64,000 bases of DNA from an uncultured Pseudomonadales bacterium (GCA_958295875.1 OY282379.1:1-64000); one strand, 5' to 3'. Counted from the stretch's first letter, positions 23,988-34,596 are shown. Numbers and translations are program-made. Notes: generated by a model from the letters alone, not told the origin.

Positions 23988-25054
23988 CCGTCGCCGACGC
24001 CGGGCGGACCACAGCAAACCAAGGCGTTTTGGAACGCCTTCCCAAAAGCGGGGCTGCGCCGCGTCCCATCGGCATTGTCGCCAATCCTGCCTCCGGCAAA
24101 GACATCCGCCGCCTCGCGGCGCGCGCCTCGGTGTTCGACACGCAAGAAAAGCGCGCCATCGTGGCGCGCTGCCTCATCGGCATCCGGCGCACGGCGCCCT
24201 GCCCCATCCACTACTTCAATGACGCACACGGCATCGCGGAGAGCGCTCTGCAGAGCGTGGGGCTCGCCGGGGCACGATTGCCGGTCGCGGCCACTGGCGC
24301 CGCCGACGACACCACCCGCGCCGCGGCAGCGATGCAGAGCGCTGGTTGTGGCGCGGCCATCGTGCTCGGCGGCGACGGCACCCAACGCGCATTTGCCAAG
24401 GGCTGGCGCGACGCGCCCCTCATCGCGCTCGCCACGGGCACCAACAATGCCTTCCCGCAAACGGTGGAAGCGACGGTCGCCGGCATGGCCGCGGCGCTGG
24501 TGGCGGCCGGCGCCACGCCCCTCGCGGACGTGGCGAGACGCGCGAAAGCGATCCATGTTGACGTCGATGGCGAGCAGGATGTGGCGTTGATCGACGTTGC
24601 GATGACGACAGACCGCTTCGCCGGCGCCCGCGCCTTGCTCGACGCCGGCCGCTTGCGCTGGGCGCTCTTGACGCGCGCCAGCCCAGCCGGCGTTGGCCTC
24701 GCCAGCGTTGGCGGCATGTTGCGGGCATTCACGGACGCTGACGACGACGGCCTCGCCATTCAGTTCGCCGCACCCGGCCACCCCGCGCGCTGGCGCATCC
24801 GCGCCGTCACCGCTCCCGGCAGGCTGGAAGACATCGACGTGGCCGCGGCGCGGCGCGTGGCGCTGAACGAGCGCATCACCATGACGGGCACCGGGGCGCT
24901 CGCCTTCGATGGCGAGCGCGAGCGGACGCTGACACGCGGCAGCCGAGTACACATGACGGTACGCCGCGACGGCCCCCACGTCATCGACATTGCACGCGCA
25001 CTGGCCGCGCTCAAGGTGCCGGACGAGTTGATGGAGATTCCCGATGCCGTCTGA
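23984..25054 (+). CDS. acoX: AcoX-type ATP-NAD kinase family protein
   Basis: A 356-residue protein of the NAD-kinase-like family found in acetoin operons as AcoX. The start of the fold is PIGIVANPASGKDIRRLA near residue 27, and the kinase signature VLGGDGTQRAF followed by LIALATGTNNAFP lies near residue 125. Its biochemical role is not established in the family. Overlap of 4 bases with E1 beta and of 11 bases with E2 ties it firmly to the complex. Its presence is the best evidence in the window that the complex is of the acetoin type. Confidence 0.88.
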   Translation: MTVADAGRTTANQGVLERLPKSGAAPRPIGIVANPASGKDIRRLAARASVFDTQEKRAIVARCLIGIRRTAPCPIHYFNDAHGIAESALQSVGLAGARLPVAATGAADDTTRAAAAMQSAGCGAAIVLGGDGTQRAFAKGWRDAPLIALATGTNNAFPQTVEATVAGMAAALVAAGATPLADVARRAKAIHVDVDGEQDVALIDVAMTTDRFAGARALLDAGRLRWALLTRASPAGVGLASVGGMLRAFTDADDDGLAIQFAAPGHPARWRIRAVTAPGRLEDIDVAAARRVALNERITMTGTGALAFDGERERTLTRGSRVHMTVRRDGPHVIDIARALAALKVPDELMEIPDAV

Positions 25055-26255
25055 GATTTACCTGGTCAAGGTGGGCATGACCATGACGGAAGGCACCGTC
25101 GAGGAGTGGTACGTCCAAGACGGCGACCAAGTGGCGCCCGGAGACCTGCTCTATCGCCTCGAAACGGAAAAGGTCAACCTAGACGTGGACGCGGAAACGC
25201 AGGGCACCGTCAAGCAATTGGCCGCCGCCGGCGACACGTTGGCGCCCGGCGAAGTCATCGGCTTCATCTACGCGCCCGGCGAGGCCATCCCGCCAACGCT
25301 GCCGACGCCGCGCCGCCAAGACGATGCTCCCCAAGCCCAAGATGCCGCGAGTGCGCCGAGCGCCGCCACGCAGCCCGCCGCTGTGGCGGCCGTGCCCAAG
25401 GCTGCCGATGGGCGCCGCCCGGCCTCGCCGGCAGCGCGCAAACTGGCGCAGGAGCTGGGGGTAGACCTAGGCAACGTGGCTGGCACCGGCCCGCGCGGGC
25501 GCATCACCCGAGAAGACGTGGAGCGGGCGGCCGCCACGGCGAAAGCCCCCGCCACAACCACCGCCGCCGCGCCAGCAGGAACCCCGCTCAAAGGAATGCG
25601 CAAGACCATCGCAGAGCGGATGCATGCGAGCCTGGCGCAAACCGCGCAGCTCACCATGCACATGGAGGCGGTGATGGACGAAGCCGTCAAGCTGCGCACC
25701 CAACTCGCCACCGAGTGGCGCGACGATGGCGTGAAGGTGGGCTACACGGATCTCGTCATGCTGGCCGCGGCCCGCTCGCTCGAGCGCCACCCGCGCATGA
25801 ATGCCGCCCTCGTCAGCGACGCCATCGTGCCGTCAGAAACGGTGAACGTCGGCATGGCGGTGGCGTTGGACGAGGGTTTGGTGGTGCCTGTCATCCAAGA
25901 TGCGGCGAACAAGCCGCTGAAGGACATCGCCCGCGCCTCGGCGGCCCTCGCGGAGCGGGCCCGTGCCGGCACCTTGGCGCTTGCAGACGTGCAGGGCGGC
26001 ACGTTCACGGTCACGTCCCTTGGCATGTTCGGCGTCGATGGCTTCACGCCCATCCTGAACGCGCCGCAAACCGGCATCCTCGGCGTGGGCCGGCTCTACG
26101 ACGGCGTGGGCTGGAACGGCGAAGTACCACGCAAGCGCCAGTGCATGACGCTCTCGCTCACTTGGGACCACCGCGTGTTGGACGGCGCCCCCGCGGCAGC
26201 GTTCCTCGCCTGCGTGCGAGACTATCTCGAAGCGCCCTATCGCCTGCTGGCGTAG
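25044..26255 (+). CDS. Dihydrolipoamide acetyltransferase (E2) component
   Basis: A 403-residue E2 subunit. Domains in order are as follows. A lipoyl domain has its lysine at residue 43 (LETEKVNLDVDAE). A Pro/Ala-rich linker follows. A peripheral-subunit-binding domain lies near 130-160 (ASPAARKLAQELGVDLGNVA, then GPRGRITREDV). The catalytic domain ends in LTWDHRVLDGAPAAAFL, where His and Asp form the acyltransferase site. It transfers the acyl group from E1 to CoA. No E3 (dihydrolipoamide dehydrogenase) gene follows, so E3 must be shared from elsewhere in the genome. Confidence 0.93.
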   Translation: MPSEIYLVKVGMTMTEGTVEEWYVQDGDQVAPGDLLYRLETEKVNLDVDAETQGTVKQLAAAGDTLAPGEVIGFIYAPGEAIPPTLPTPRRQDDAPQAQDAASAPSAATQPAAVAAVPKAADGRRPASPAARKLAQELGVDLGNVAGTGPRGRITREDVERAAATAKAPATTTAAAPAGTPLKGMRKTIAERMHASLAQTAQLTMHMEAVMDEAVKLRTQLATEWRDDGVKVGYTDLVMLAAARSLERHPRMNAALVSDAIVPSETVNVGMAVALDEGLVVPVIQDAANKPLKDIARASAALAERARAGTLALADVQGGTFTVTSLGMFGVDGFTPILNAPQTGILGVGRLYDGVGWNGEVPRKRQCMTLSLTWDHRVLDGAPAAAFLACVRDYLEAPYRLLA

Positions 26256-26268
26256 CCCAGCCGCGCTC

Positions 26269-26490
26269 TCACTCCATTCCAGCGGCCTTGCTCGCCTCTG
26301 CGGCGCGCAACGCATCCAGATTGAGATCTATCTTCGCCTGCGCCGACCACTGCGCCTGTTCCGAGTTCACCGCGTTCACTGGCTCAAACTGCGACAGCAA
26401 GCCAATGCGGCGCCGGGCGCTGAACACCTTCAGCGAACGGCCGACGATCTCCCACTGGAAGCCGCCGTAAACCCCGCTGTATTCAGTCAT
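26269..26490 (-). CDS. Small hypothetical protein
   Basis: A 73-residue protein beginning MTEYSGVYGGFQWEIV and containing LKVFSARRRIGLLSQFEPVN and a C-terminal helix rich in Ala and Glu. No family is recognised. It begins just upstream of the lipoprotein hydrolase end on the same strand and lies 13 bases from the E2 stop, with which it converges. The start at 26490 is uncertain; an upstream ATG at 26505 is possible and neither has a strong ribosome site. Amino-acid composition looks like a real small soluble protein. Confidence 0.5.
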   Translation of the reverse strand: MTEYSGVYGGFQWEIVGRSLKVFSARRRIGLLSQFEPVNAVNSEQAQWSAQAKIDLNLDALRAAEASKAAGME

Positions 26491-26518
26491 ATCCGCCCCG
26501 CCCATCTAGCAATTGCCG

Positions 26519-28270
26519 CTACCCACCCGCGGGCGACAGCCGGTCCAAGCCTTGCAGCGCCTCGTCGAGCATCTCCAAACCGCACAGTGTGTGGATGGCG
26601 CCGACGACGTTTCGCACCAAGCCAGCAAGGACGCGATACTCATCCGATGAGCACTCGTCATCGTGATAGGTCACGCCGAACGCTGGCTCAAGCAGCTCCG
26701 CCAGTTCGCTGGTGTTGCGCTCCGGCACCAGCAGGTCGAACTCCGAGTGATAAAGGTGGATGTGGGTGGCGCTCGCCGGCAGCGCCGCGCCCAAGTCGAT
26801 GAAATTGGTGAAGGAGTTGAGCTGCAGCAGCGCCTTCGCGTTGTCGAAGCGGCTGTCGGTTTCGAGCATGCCGCGCAAGAAGTCCGGCGCGAGGGCGCCG
26901 TCCACCAACACATCCTCCTCTGCCAAGCCGATGTCGGTGTAGGCCAAGAAGGCGGGCACCGCCCGGCCAATGACATAGGTGCGGATGGCGTCTTCCCCGA
27001 CGTTTCGGCACCAGCGGTTGCCGTCGCAACGGTCGGCGAGGGCTTCAAGGGCGCCGATCACCGTCCGATACAGGTTGTGCGGCGCCCCGCCGCTGTACAG
27101 TTCGCGCACGGTGGCGCCAACCTCCGCGGTGTGCAAGGCGAGCCAAACGGCCAAAGCGCTGTGGCCACCCTGCGAGTAACCGATGATGGAGAGATCTGCC
27201 GGGCCTTCCGGCGGCAGAAACTGGCTGTAGTCCTCACTGGCGAGCGCAATCCGCAACAGGTCCACGCTGTTGTTGGCGACGCGATTGCCAATCAGGTAGG
27301 TTTCTGGCCCGCTCTGTTGCCCGCCACGCCCCCAGTTGTCCGGGGCGATCACCAAGTGCCCGCGCCCCGCCAACATCGCAGCGAGCATGAACCAGGAGTC
27401 CGAGGCATCCAAACTGCTCGGCGTTGAGCCACTGGCGTGGCTCAACAGGATCACTCGGCTCTTGCGAGTGAAGCTGCCCAATCCCGCATCGGGCATGGCG
27501 ATGAGACCCGTGAGCTGGGCATCCGGTTCGCCGCGTGGGGTGCGCGATGAGTACGCGACGCGCTGCGCGACCACATCGTAGGCAGCGTTCGGGTTGGTGA
27601 GTTCGCCCCAAGCTTGTTCCGCAACTTGCCCGATGGCGGCGCGAATGGCGGCGGTGACGTCCGCGCCAAGCTCTGCAAGCTGTTCCCCCAAGGCTCCCGA
27701 CACATAGGCGTCGAACAGCTCGTTCACGTCTTGGCGCGGCAGCGTTCGCGCGTCCTGCACAACGAGCGACGCCGGCCCAGGGTCTGCGCCGGTTGCGAAC
27801 CGCAACTCGGCGCGATAGCGCCCATCGCCATCCTCGATGGCCAACTCATGGGCGGCAAGCGGCGCCAGTGCGCAGCGCAGATGGTGCTCCATGAGCTGCT
27901 GCGGCGCAGCGCCGCTCAAGCCCATGACGGCGCGCCGCAACGTCACGCCGGTGGGGCGGCAGTCTCCGCTGGGGGAGAAGGCCAGCCCCGCCGGCGCCAA
28001 GTGCGCGACGCTGATGTTCACGGTGCCCGGTGCCACGGTGGCGCCCGCCGCCGGCACGGAATCCAACACGCCGAGCGTTTCAAGGGTCGTCTGCGGCAGT
28101 GGCAAGGAGCGCGAGGGCGCGGTGGGCACGGGCCGCTCCGCCGGCGCTGAAGTCACCTCTCCACCCCCGCACGCCGCCGCCAACGCGAGGCTCGGCGCGA
28201 AGACGAGCACTCGCCACCGCCTTCCCGAGCCGCCCACGCGCCAGCGTGCCATCCGTGAGCGGGGCGCCAT
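26519..28270 (-). CDS. Lipoprotein alpha/beta hydrolase (secretory-lipase-like)
   Basis: A 583-residue protein with a signal segment ending in a lipobox (LALAAAC), so it should be an envelope lipoprotein. The catalytic core has IIGYSQGGHSALAVWL (nucleophile elbow GYSQG), preceded by VILLSHASGSTPSS and GHLVIAPDNWG. The late Asp is likely in LYHSEFDLLVP; the late His is less clear. The layout resembles secreted lipases and esterases that act on large esters. The ATG overlaps the TGA of tatC by one base (TGATG), which sets the start and places the gene at the end of the tat operon; an upstream open stretch to 28408 is inside tatC. Confidence 0.78.
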   Translation of the reverse strand: MAPRSRMARWRVGGSGRRWRVLVFAPSLALAAACGGGEVTSAPAERPVPTAPSRSLPLPQTTLETLGVLDSVPAAGATVAPGTVNISVAHLAPAGLAFSPSGDCRPTGVTLRRAVMGLSGAAPQQLMEHHLRCALAPLAAHELAIEDGDGRYRAELRFATGADPGPASLVVQDARTLPRQDVNELFDAYVSGALGEQLAELGADVTAAIRAAIGQVAEQAWGELTNPNAAYDVVAQRVAYSSRTPRGEPDAQLTGLIAMPDAGLGSFTRKSRVILLSHASGSTPSSLDASDSWFMLAAMLAGRGHLVIAPDNWGRGGQQSGPETYLIGNRVANNSVDLLRIALASEDYSQFLPPEGPADLSIIGYSQGGHSALAVWLALHTAEVGATVRELYSGGAPHNLYRTVIGALEALADRCDGNRWCRNVGEDAIRTYVIGRAVPAFLAYTDIGLAEEDVLVDGALAPDFLRGMLETDSRFDNAKALLQLNSFTNFIDLGAALPASATHIHLYHSEFDLLVPERNTSELAELLEPAFGVTYHDDECSSDEYRVLAGLVRNVVGAIHTLCGLEMLDEALQGLDRLSPAGG

Positions 28271-29055
28271 CACTCCTCGCGTTTCTCGCCCGGCCGCGCC
28301 AGCCGAGACAACGCCACGCCAGCCTCGAACAACACCCAGGTCGGCAGCGCGAGCAGGAGTTGCGAGATGACGTCCGGCGGCGTCAGCAGCATTGCAATGA
28401 TGAAGCATCCGACGATGACGTAGGGGCGCTTGCGCGCCATGCCCTGCGGCGTCGCTAGGCCAGAAAGCGCCAGCAAAAAGGTGGCGACGGGCACCTCAAA
28501 CGCCACGCCAAAGGCGAAGAACATCTTCAGGACGAAATCCAGGTAACGATTGATGTCCGTCATCATCGTCACCCCTTCGGGCGTGACGCCAGCGAAGAAC
28601 TGAAACACCAGCGGGAACACCGCGTAGTACGCAAACGCCATGCCCAGATAGAAGAGCAGGATGCTCGATGCGAGCAGCGGCAGCGCGAAGCGCTTTTCGC
28701 GCAGGTACAGCCCCGGCGCCACGAAACCCCAAGCCTGATGCAACAGGTAGGGGATGGCCGCGAAGAACGAAGCGAAGGCCGCCAGCTTGAACGGCGTGAG
28801 GAACGGCGACGCCACTTCCGTCGCAATCATGTTGCCGCCCGGCAGGTGCGCCATCAGCGGCGCGGCAACGAACTCGTAGATGTCGTTGGCGAAGTAGTAG
28901 ATGGGGAAGAACAGCACGCCCACCGCCAAGAGCGCCCGCAAGAGCCGCGAACGCAGCTCCAACAAGTGATCGAGGAAGGGCATCTCATGCTGATCGACCG
29001 CGGCGTCGTGCGCCTTGGCATCGACCGGGGCAACCGCTTTGCCGGCCCGCTTCAT
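28270..29055 (-). CDS. tatC: Sec-independent protein translocase TatC
   Basis: TatC is the receptor of the twin-arginine pathway, recognising the RR signal with TatB and forming the pore with TatA. The sequence shows six membrane helices. The first begins [19 protein letters not shown], and the hallmark [23 protein letters not shown] and the C-terminal [21 protein letters not shown] follow. Length is about 261 residues from the ATG that overlaps the tatB stop by 4 bases; an ATG 21 bases upstream is possible. A Tat substrate (the PhoD-like protein) is encoded in the same window. Confidence 0.95.
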   Translation of the reverse strand: MKRAGKAVAPVDAKAHDAAVDQHEMPFLDHLLELRSRLLRALLAVGVLFFPIYYFANDIYEFVAAPLMAHLPGGNMIATEVASPFLTPFKLAAFASFFAAIPYLLHQAWGFVAPGLYLREKRFALPLLASSILLFYLGMAFAYYAVFPLVFQFFAGVTPEGVTMMTDINRYLDFVLKMFFAFGVAFEVPVATFLLALSGLATPQGMARKRPYVIVGCFIIAMLLTPPDVISQLLLALPTWVLFEAGVALSRLARPGEKREE

Positions 29056-29516
29056 GCCCTCGGGTCGGCGTTCCAAGCCTCCGTCGCTCGGGCAGCCGTG
29101 GCGGCTTGCTGGGCCGCGTCGCTCGCTTGGCGCGCGGGCGTGGCCTCCGCGGCGTCCGCCGCGTTCGGGGTTGGGCTGGGCGGCGGCGCCAGCGGTGCAT
29201 CCGGTTCCACCGCCTGCGCCCCGACGGGGCCCTCGGACGCGGTAGTGAGCGGTTCGCGGAGATCGTTGCGCAATCCCTGCACGTCGCGCTCGATGTCCTT
29301 CATCTGCTCCATCACCGCTTCGTTGTGCAGTTGGCGGCGCACTTCATCCATGCCGATCTCGCGCTCGACCTCCACCTTCACCCGGGCGAAGCTGCGCCGC
29401 ATGCGACCGATCCAGAGCCCCAATGTGCGTAGGGTTTCCGGCAGGCGTTGCGGGCCGAGCACCAGCAGCGCGACCACGCTGACCAGCGCGAGTTCCGGAA
29501 AGCCAATGTCAAACAT
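29052..29516 (-). CDS. tatB: Sec-independent protein translocase TatB
   Basis: A 154-residue TatB. It begins [33 protein letters not shown]: a short periplasmic end, one membrane helix, then an amphipathic helix carrying the conserved GPxxLP hinge. A charged middle region and a low-complexity Ala/Pro tail follow. TatB couples with TatC in signal recognition. It overlaps tatA by 8 bases and tatC by 4, so the three genes are one translational unit. Confidence 0.93.
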   Translation of the reverse strand: MFDIGFPELALVSVVALLVLGPQRLPETLRTLGLWIGRMRRSFARVKVEVEREIGMDEVRRQLHNEAVMEQMKDIERDVQGLRNDLREPLTTASEGPVGAQAVEPDAPLAPPPSPTPNAADAAEATPARQASDAAQQAATAARATEAWNADPRA

Positions 29517-29742
29517 TCGCGCCCGGTTTCGCCTTCACGCTCGCCTGCCCTTCAATGACGCCGTCGTCGCCAATGGTGCGGGCGTCGTCGCTGCCGGCCT
29601 TCTCCTCTTCCTTCACCGCGGAGCGAAAGCCCTTGATGGCAGACCCCAAGTCTCCCCCCAAGGTCTTCAGGCGCCGCGGGCCAAAGAGCAGCAGCACGAT
29701 GGCCAAGACGATCAGAAGTTCCCAAACGCTCAATCCGAACAT
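29509..29742 (-). CDS. tatA: Sec-independent protein translocase TatA
   Basis: A 77-residue TatA, beginning [20 protein letters not shown], then [20 protein letters not shown], the single membrane helix and amphipathic helix of the protein-conducting component. The start ATG at 29742 follows GGAGG with a 6-7 base gap; an upstream ATG at 29757 would put the ribosome site inside the gene. It is the first gene of the tatABC unit, which lies 80 bases after the ubiB stop. Confidence 0.93.
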   Translation of the reverse strand: MFGLSVWELLIVLAIVLLLFGPRRLKTLGGDLGSAIKGFRSAVKEEEKAGSDDARTIGDDGVIEGQASVKAKPGANV

Positions 29743-29821
29743 GGGGCACCTCCACATGTCGATGGCCGCCCATTATACGCGCCGCCCAAGTTGCCGGTTC
29801 GCGCCGCCAGCGCGGCAGCCC

Positions 29822-31456
29822 TCAGCCACGCCCGGCCAGTAGGACGCCAATGATGACGGCGCCGGCCCCGGCCAGCACCGTCGGCTCCACGGCCGTGGCC
29901 GCCGCCGAGCGCCACAACAGCCCTAGCCCAGCAAGGGCCAAGGCGGCGCCAGCCAATTGCCGCCAGCGCGCCCCTCGGCGCCGAGTGTCCAAGGCGCGGG
30001 TCAGGGCGCGCATTGCGTCGCGCTGCTCGGCCGCCGCGCGATCCATATCGCCGAAGCGGGTGCCCGCCGCGGCCAGCAATTCCGGCAACCGCGGCAGCTG
30101 GTCGATCAACGCCGGCGCTTGTTCGAGCAGCCCCCGCGCGATGGCCAACGGCCCGTACCGCTGCGCCATCCAGCGATCCATGAAGGGCTTTGCCGTATGC
30201 CAGAGGTCCAAGTCCGGATAGAGCTGGCGCCCCAACCCCTCCACATTGAGCAGCGTCTTTTGCAGCAGCACGAGTTGCGGCTGCACTTCCATCTCGAAGC
30301 GCCGCGCCGTGCGGAAGAGCGCCACTAGGAAGTGGCCGAAGGAGATGTCTTTCAGCGGGCGCTGAAAAATCGGCTCGCAGAGCTGGCGGATGACCGCCTC
30401 GAAGGCGCCCACGTCCGTGCCCGCAGGGATCCAACCGGATTCAACATGCAGGCGCGCCACGCGGGCATAGTCCTGATTGAAGAACGCGGCGATGTTCTTG
30501 GCCAGATAGGCTTGGTCCGCCTCCGTGAGCCGCCCAATGATGGCGCAATCGACAGCGATGTAGCTCGGGTTCGCGGCATCGGTGACATCCACGAAAATGT
30601 TGCCGGGGTGCATGTCCGCATGGAAGAAGTTGTCTTCAAACACCTGCGTGAAGAAGGTTTCCACGCCCCGCTCCGCGAGTTTGCGCATGTCAGCGCCGCG
30701 CGCGCGCAGCGTTTCGACGTCCGCAATGGGCACGCCGTACACGCGCTCCATCACCAACACGTCTTCAAAACAGTAATCCCAATGCACGCGCGGCGCGTAG
30801 AGCAGCGGCGACGCCGCGAAGTTGCGCCGCAGCGTGGCGGTGTTCGCCGCTTCGAGCAGCAGGTTCAACTCATCGAAGATGGTGCGCTCGTAGTCCGCCA
30901 CCAATTGCTCAAGGTGCAACCGGCGCGCCTCCTTGGACAACCGCTCCAACAGCCGCGCGATGGCGTAGAGGAGCGCCAAGTCGTTGGCAATCACCTGCTC
31001 CACGCCGGGGCGGATCACTTTCACCACCACCTCTTCGCCGGTTGGCAGCGTCGCGGCGTGAACCTGCGCCAAGGACGCGGAGGCGAGCGGCGTTTCCTCA
31101 AAGGTGGCGAACACCTGGCCGATGGGGCGCCCAGCGCGGCCTTCGATGCGCGCCACCGCGAGGGCCGCGGCAAACGGCGGCACCTGATCCTGCAGCAACG
31201 CGAGTTCGTCGGCGTAGTCTGTGGGCAGAAGGTCGCGCCGGGTGGAGAGCACTTGGCCGAACTTCACGAACACCGGGCCCAGTTCCTCTAGCGCTTCGCG
31301 CAAGCGCCGCGCCGGCGAGGCCGACGCCGCCGGCAGCAAGCGCCAAGGCAGCATCCGCACCAACCGGCGGCGTGGCGCGAGCGCCACAGCGATGTCATCC
31401 AAACGGTACTTGGCGACGGTCCAGACGATCTTCGCGAAACGGCGGACGCGCTTCAC
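29822..31456 (-). CDS. ubiB: UbiB family protein, ubiquinone biosynthesis
   Basis: A 544-residue atypical kinase-like membrane protein needed for ubiquinone synthesis. The KxGQ motif is seen in [19 protein letters not shown] near residue 75, with an Ala-rich nucleotide loop ([13 protein letters not shown]) near 125. The kinase-like core has [17 protein letters not shown] near residue 280. Two C-terminal hydrophobic stretches ([11 protein letters not shown] and [14 protein letters not shown]) anchor it. Its ATG overlaps the ubiE stop by 4 bases. Together with UbiE it points to aerobic respiration with ubiquinone. Confidence 0.95.
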   Translation of the reverse strand: MKRVRRFAKIVWTVAKYRLDDIAVALAPRRRLVRMLPWRLLPAASASPARRLREALEELGPVFVKFGQVLSTRRDLLPTDYADELALLQDQVPPFAAALAVARIEGRAGRPIGQVFATFEETPLASASLAQVHAATLPTGEEVVVKVIRPGVEQVIANDLALLYAIARLLERLSKEARRLHLEQLVADYERTIFDELNLLLEAANTATLRRNFAASPLLYAPRVHWDYCFEDVLVMERVYGVPIADVETLRARGADMRKLAERGVETFFTQVFEDNFFHADMHPGNIFVDVTDAANPSYIAVDCAIIGRLTEADQAYLAKNIAAFFNQDYARVARLHVESGWIPAGTDVGAFEAVIRQLCEPIFQRPLKDISFGHFLVALFRTARRFEMEVQPQLVLLQKTLLNVEGLGRQLYPDLDLWHTAKPFMDRWMAQRYGPLAIARGLLEQAPALIDQLPRLPELLAAAGTRFGDMDRAAAEQRDAMRALTRALDTRRRGARWRQLAGAALALAGLGLLWRSAAATAVEPTVLAGAGAVIIGVLLAGRG

Positions 31457-32214
31457 TTCACGCCCCGGTGCAGGGCGACCACGCCGCCGAGCAGCCGGTC
31501 TCCCCGCACGGCGGAGAAGCCGGCGTCCTCGATCATTTGCGTCAGGGCGGCAACGCCCGGGTGGCGGGTGATGGACTCAACCAGATAGCGGTAGGGCGCC
31601 GCGTCCCCGGCCACCAAGCGGCCAGCGAGCGGCCAAGCGCTCTGGCACAAGTTGTAGGCGGCGCGCAGCGGGCGGTTCGGAGGCGTCGAGAACTCCAGCA
31701 CCACCAATGCGCCCTGCGGCCGCAGCACGCGGCGCATCTCGCGCAAACCGGCTTCCTTGTCTGTGAGGTTGCGCAGGCCAAAGGCGATGACCACGCAGTC
31801 GAACGCATCGTCGCCGAAGGGCAGGCGCTCGGCGTCGCCACGCACCGTCGCCACGTTGACGAGGCCGGCGTTGAGCAGACGGTCGCGCCCGATGCCTAAC
31901 ATGCTGGCGTTGACGTCGCAGAGCACCACTTGGCCGTCCGCGCCGACCACCGGCGACAAGCGCCGCGCCATGTCGCCAGTGCCGCCGGCCAGATCCAATG
32001 CCCTGCCGCCAAGGCGCAAACCCGTCGCTTCAACCGCGATGCGCTTCAAGATGCGATGGCTGCCAAGCGACATGACATCGTTCATCACGTCGTAACGCCG
32101 CGCCACTGCATCGAACACTCCCGCCACCCGCGCCGTCTTTTCCTCCGGCGTCACCGCCTCATGGCCGAAATCGACGGTCTTGCCCGCCATCTTGCGCTCG
32201 TCCGGCGCACTCAT
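31453..32214 (-). CDS. ubiE: Ubiquinone/menaquinone C-methyltransferase UbiE
   Basis: About 253 residues, the usual length of this SAM-dependent C-methyltransferase of quinone biosynthesis. Motifs: [40 protein letters not shown] at the start, [15 protein letters not shown] (SAM-binding), [19 protein letters not shown] and [10 protein letters not shown]. The start at ATG 32214 overlaps the DUF971 stop by 4 bases, the same overlap as the neighbouring genes; an ATG at 32235 is the alternative. Confidence 0.95.
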   Translation of the reverse strand: MSAPDERKMAGKTVDFGHEAVTPEEKTARVAGVFDAVARRYDVMNDVMSLGSHRILKRIAVEATGLRLGGRALDLAGGTGDMARRLSPVVGADGQVVLCDVNASMLGIGRDRLLNAGLVNVATVRGDAERLPFGDDAFDCVVIAFGLRNLTDKEAGLREMRRVLRPQGALVVLEFSTPPNRPLRAAYNLCQSAWPLAGRLVAGDAAPYRYLVESITRHPGVAALTQMIEDAGFSAVRGDRLLGGVVALHRGVK

Positions 32215-32615
32215 CGCGGTTTGGGCGGCGTCCACTGGCCCACCGGGATGGTCGGCAGGCGCGAGGCGTTAGCCGCCTCCATCTCGGCGAGGTACGCCTG
32301 CCAACGTTCCTCGCGCTGCTCATGCAGCTCCCGCAGGAATCCCCAAGAGTAGATGCCGGTGTCGTGGCCGTCGTCAAAGGTGATGCGGATGGCGTAGTTG
32401 CCCACCGGTTCCACCTTGTCGATGCCGACATGCTTCTTGCCGGTTTGCAGGACGCGCTCGGCGTCAGAGTGGCCGCGCACCTCCGCCGATGGCGAGTAAA
32501 CGCGCAGCAGCTCCGCGCTCAGCACCGCCTGCTCGCCGTCGCCATATTCGATGGCCAAAGCGCGAGATTCGCTGCGATAGACGAGGTTGACTGGCGTGGC
32601 GGATGCGGCGTTCAC
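32211..32615 (-). CDS. DUF971 (gamma-butyrobetaine hydroxylase-like N-terminal) domain protein
   Basis: A 134-residue protein of the DUF971 family, named for similarity to the N-terminal domain of gamma-butyrobetaine hydroxylase. The strand [34 protein letters not shown] is typical, and so is the pattern [22 protein letters not shown]. The role is not established, though in Pseudomonas-like genomes the gene regularly follows hslU, as here. Overlaps of 4 bases on both sides (hslU and ubiE) place it in the same transcript. Confidence 0.9.
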   Translation of the reverse strand: MNAASATPVNLVYRSESRALAIEYGDGEQAVLSAELLRVYSPSAEVRGHSDAERVLQTGKKHVGIDKVEPVGNYAIRITFDDGHDTGIYSWGFLRELHEQREERWQAYLAEMEAANASRLPTIPVGQWTPPKPR

Positions 32616-33931
32616 AGGATGTAGCGCGACAGGTCTTGGTCGCGGGCGATGTCGCCGAGCCGCGTGTTCACATAGTCTGCATCCACCGTGAACTCGCGCT
32701 CGGTCGTGCAGCCGGCCGCCTCGAAGGACGCTTCGTCCAGCAGCCGCTCAAGCACCGTGTGCAGGCGGCGAGCGCCGATGTTCTCCGTGTGCTCGTTCAC
32801 TTCCCACGAGATTTCCGCGATGCGCTTGACGGCCGCAGGGGTGAAGTGCAGCACCACCCCCTCCGTCTTCAACAGCGCCCGGTACTGCTCCGTCAACGAG
32901 GCGTCCGGCTCTTCCAAGATGCGCTCGAAATCGGCCGGGCCGAGCGCCGCCAGCTCGACGCGAATGGGCAGGCGCCCCTGCAGCTCGGGAATGAGGTCTG
33001 AAGGCTTCGCCAGATGAAAGGCGCCCGATGCGATGAACAGGATGTGGTCTGTGCGCACCATGCCGTAGCGCGTCGAGACGGTGCAGCCCTCGATGAGGGG
33101 CAGCAGGTCTCGCTGCACGCCCTCCCGGGAGACATCGGCGCCATGCGCCTCGGCGCGCCGCGCCACCTTGTCCAGTTCATCCAAGAAGACGATGCCGGTC
33201 TGCTCCACGGCATCGATGGCGTGCGCCTTGATTTCATCTTCGTTCACCAGCTTCAGCGCTTCCTCTTCCCGGAGGCGCCGGCGCGCGTCGCGCACTCGCA
33301 AGCGCATAGACTTCTTGCGGCTGCCGGCGATGTTGGAAAACATGTCCTGCAGCTGGCTCGTCATCTCCTCCATGCCCGGCGGCGTCATGATCTCGACGCC
33401 GATGGGCGCGGCATCCACCTCCAACTCCACCTCGCGGTCATCCAACTCCCCGGCGCGCAGCTTGTCGCGCAAGAACTGCCGCGCCTCGGTGCCATCACCC
33501 TCGGCGGCGCCGCGGGATTTCGGCAGCATGGCATCCAGCAGCCGGTCTTCCGCGGCGGTGTCGGCGCGCTCCTGCACCGCCTCCAACTGCTCGTCGCGCA
33601 GCATCTTCACGGCCACGTCGGTGAGGTCTCGGACGATGGATTCCACATCCCGCCCGACATAGCCCACTTCGGTGAACTTGGTGGCTTCCACCTTGATGAA
33701 CGGCGCCCCGGCGAGGCGCGCGAGACGGCGGGCAATCTCAGTCTTGCCGACGCCGGTGGGGCCGATCATCAGGATGTTCTTCGGCGTCACCTCTTCACGC
33801 AACGGGTCGGGCAACTGCATCCGGCGCCAGCGATTGCGCAAGGCGATGGCAACGGCCCGTTTCGCCGCGTCTTGGCCGACGATGTGCTTGTCCAGTTCGC
33901 GGACGATCTCCTTCGGGGTCATGATGCTCAT
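32612..33931 (-). CDS. hslU: HslU, ATPase subunit of the HslUV protease
   Basis: A 439-residue AAA+ unfoldase that feeds proteins to HslV. Visible elements are [23 protein letters not shown] near the start, Walker [16 protein letters not shown] near residue 58, the inserted I-domain with the long middle helices, Walker [11 protein letters not shown] near residue 250 and the C-terminal [22 protein letters not shown]. It is coupled to hslV by a 4-base overlap. The complex degrades misfolded and regulatory proteins, usually under heat-shock control, but no heat-shock promoter was identified here. Confidence 0.97.
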   Translation of the reverse strand: MSIMTPKEIVRELDKHIVGQDAAKRAVAIALRNRWRRMQLPDPLREEVTPKNILMIGPTGVGKTEIARRLARLAGAPFIKVEATKFTEVGYVGRDVESIVRDLTDVAVKMLRDEQLEAVQERADTAAEDRLLDAMLPKSRGAAEGDGTEARQFLRDKLRAGELDDREVELEVDAAPIGVEIMTPPGMEEMTSQLQDMFSNIAGSRKKSMRLRVRDARRRLREEEALKLVNEDEIKAHAIDAVEQTGIVFLDELDKVARRAEAHGADVSREGVQRDLLPLIEGCTVSTRYGMVRTDHILFIASGAFHLAKPSDLIPELQGRLPIRVELAALGPADFERILEEPDASLTEQYRALLKTEGVVLHFTPAAVKRIAEISWEVNEHTENIGARRLHTVLERLLDEASFEAAGCTTEREFTVDADYVNTRLGDIARDQDLSRYIL

Positions 33932-34470
33932 GGGGCGGTCAGCGCCTCGACCGTGACGTTGTGGTTGGTGTAGATGCAGATTTCCGCGGCGATGGCGAGG
34001 CTCTTGCGAACGATCTCTTCCGCGGTGAGTTCCGAGTTGGCGAGCAGCGCCCGGCCGGCCGCTTGGGCGTAGCCGCCCCCAGAGCCGATGGCGATTAACC
34101 CGCCTTCAGGTTCGATGACGTCCCCGTTGCCGCTGATGAGCAGCGACGCGGTGGCGTCGGCCACCGCCAGCATCGCCTCAAGCCGGCGCAGCACCCGGTC
34201 TGAGCGCCACTCTTTGGCGAGTTCCACGGCGGCGCGGGTGAGGTTGCCCTGATACTTGTCCAACATGCCCTCGAAGCGCTCGAACAGCGTGAAGGCGTCC
34301 GCGGTGCCACCGGCAAAGCCGGCGAGCACCTGCTCTTGATGCAGGCGGCGCACCTTTCTGGCATTGCCCTTGATCACCGTGGCGCCGAAGGACACTTGAC
34401 CATCGCCGCCCATCGCCACGGCGTCGCCGCGCCGCACGCACAGGATGGTCGTACCGCTGAATTGCCGCAA
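33928..34470 (-). CDS. hslV: HslV, peptidase subunit of the HslUV protease
   Basis: A 180-residue threonine peptidase. The start is set at TTG 34470 because GGGGGAGG lies 7 bases upstream; an upstream ATG at 34536 has no ribosome site. The protein then begins with a six-residue propeptide, MRQFSG, ending before the catalytic threonine in TTILCVRR. The next motif is [23 protein letters not shown]. This propeptide form is seen in many bacteria, unlike enteric HslV, which begins at Met-Thr. The Thr7 of this reading is the nucleophile. Confidence 0.93.
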   Translation of the reverse strand: MRQFSGTTILCVRRGDAVAMGGDGQVSFGATVIKGNARKVRRLHQEQVLAGFAGGTADAFTLFERFEGMLDKYQGNLTRAAVELAKEWRSDRVLRRLEAMLAVADATASLLISGNGDVIEPEGGLIAIGSGGGYAQAAGRALLANSELTAEEIVRKSLAIAAEICIYTNHNVTVEALTAP

Positions 34471-34596
34471 TGCGTGGCCTCCCCCTAGCACGTTGTAGCT
34501 GAGGTTCGCCGCGCTGGGAACGCTCGAACCACCCACTCATCTCAAACGCCGGCTGGGCGCCCCACGCTTAGCATAGCGCCGGGCGGCGGCGCACAT

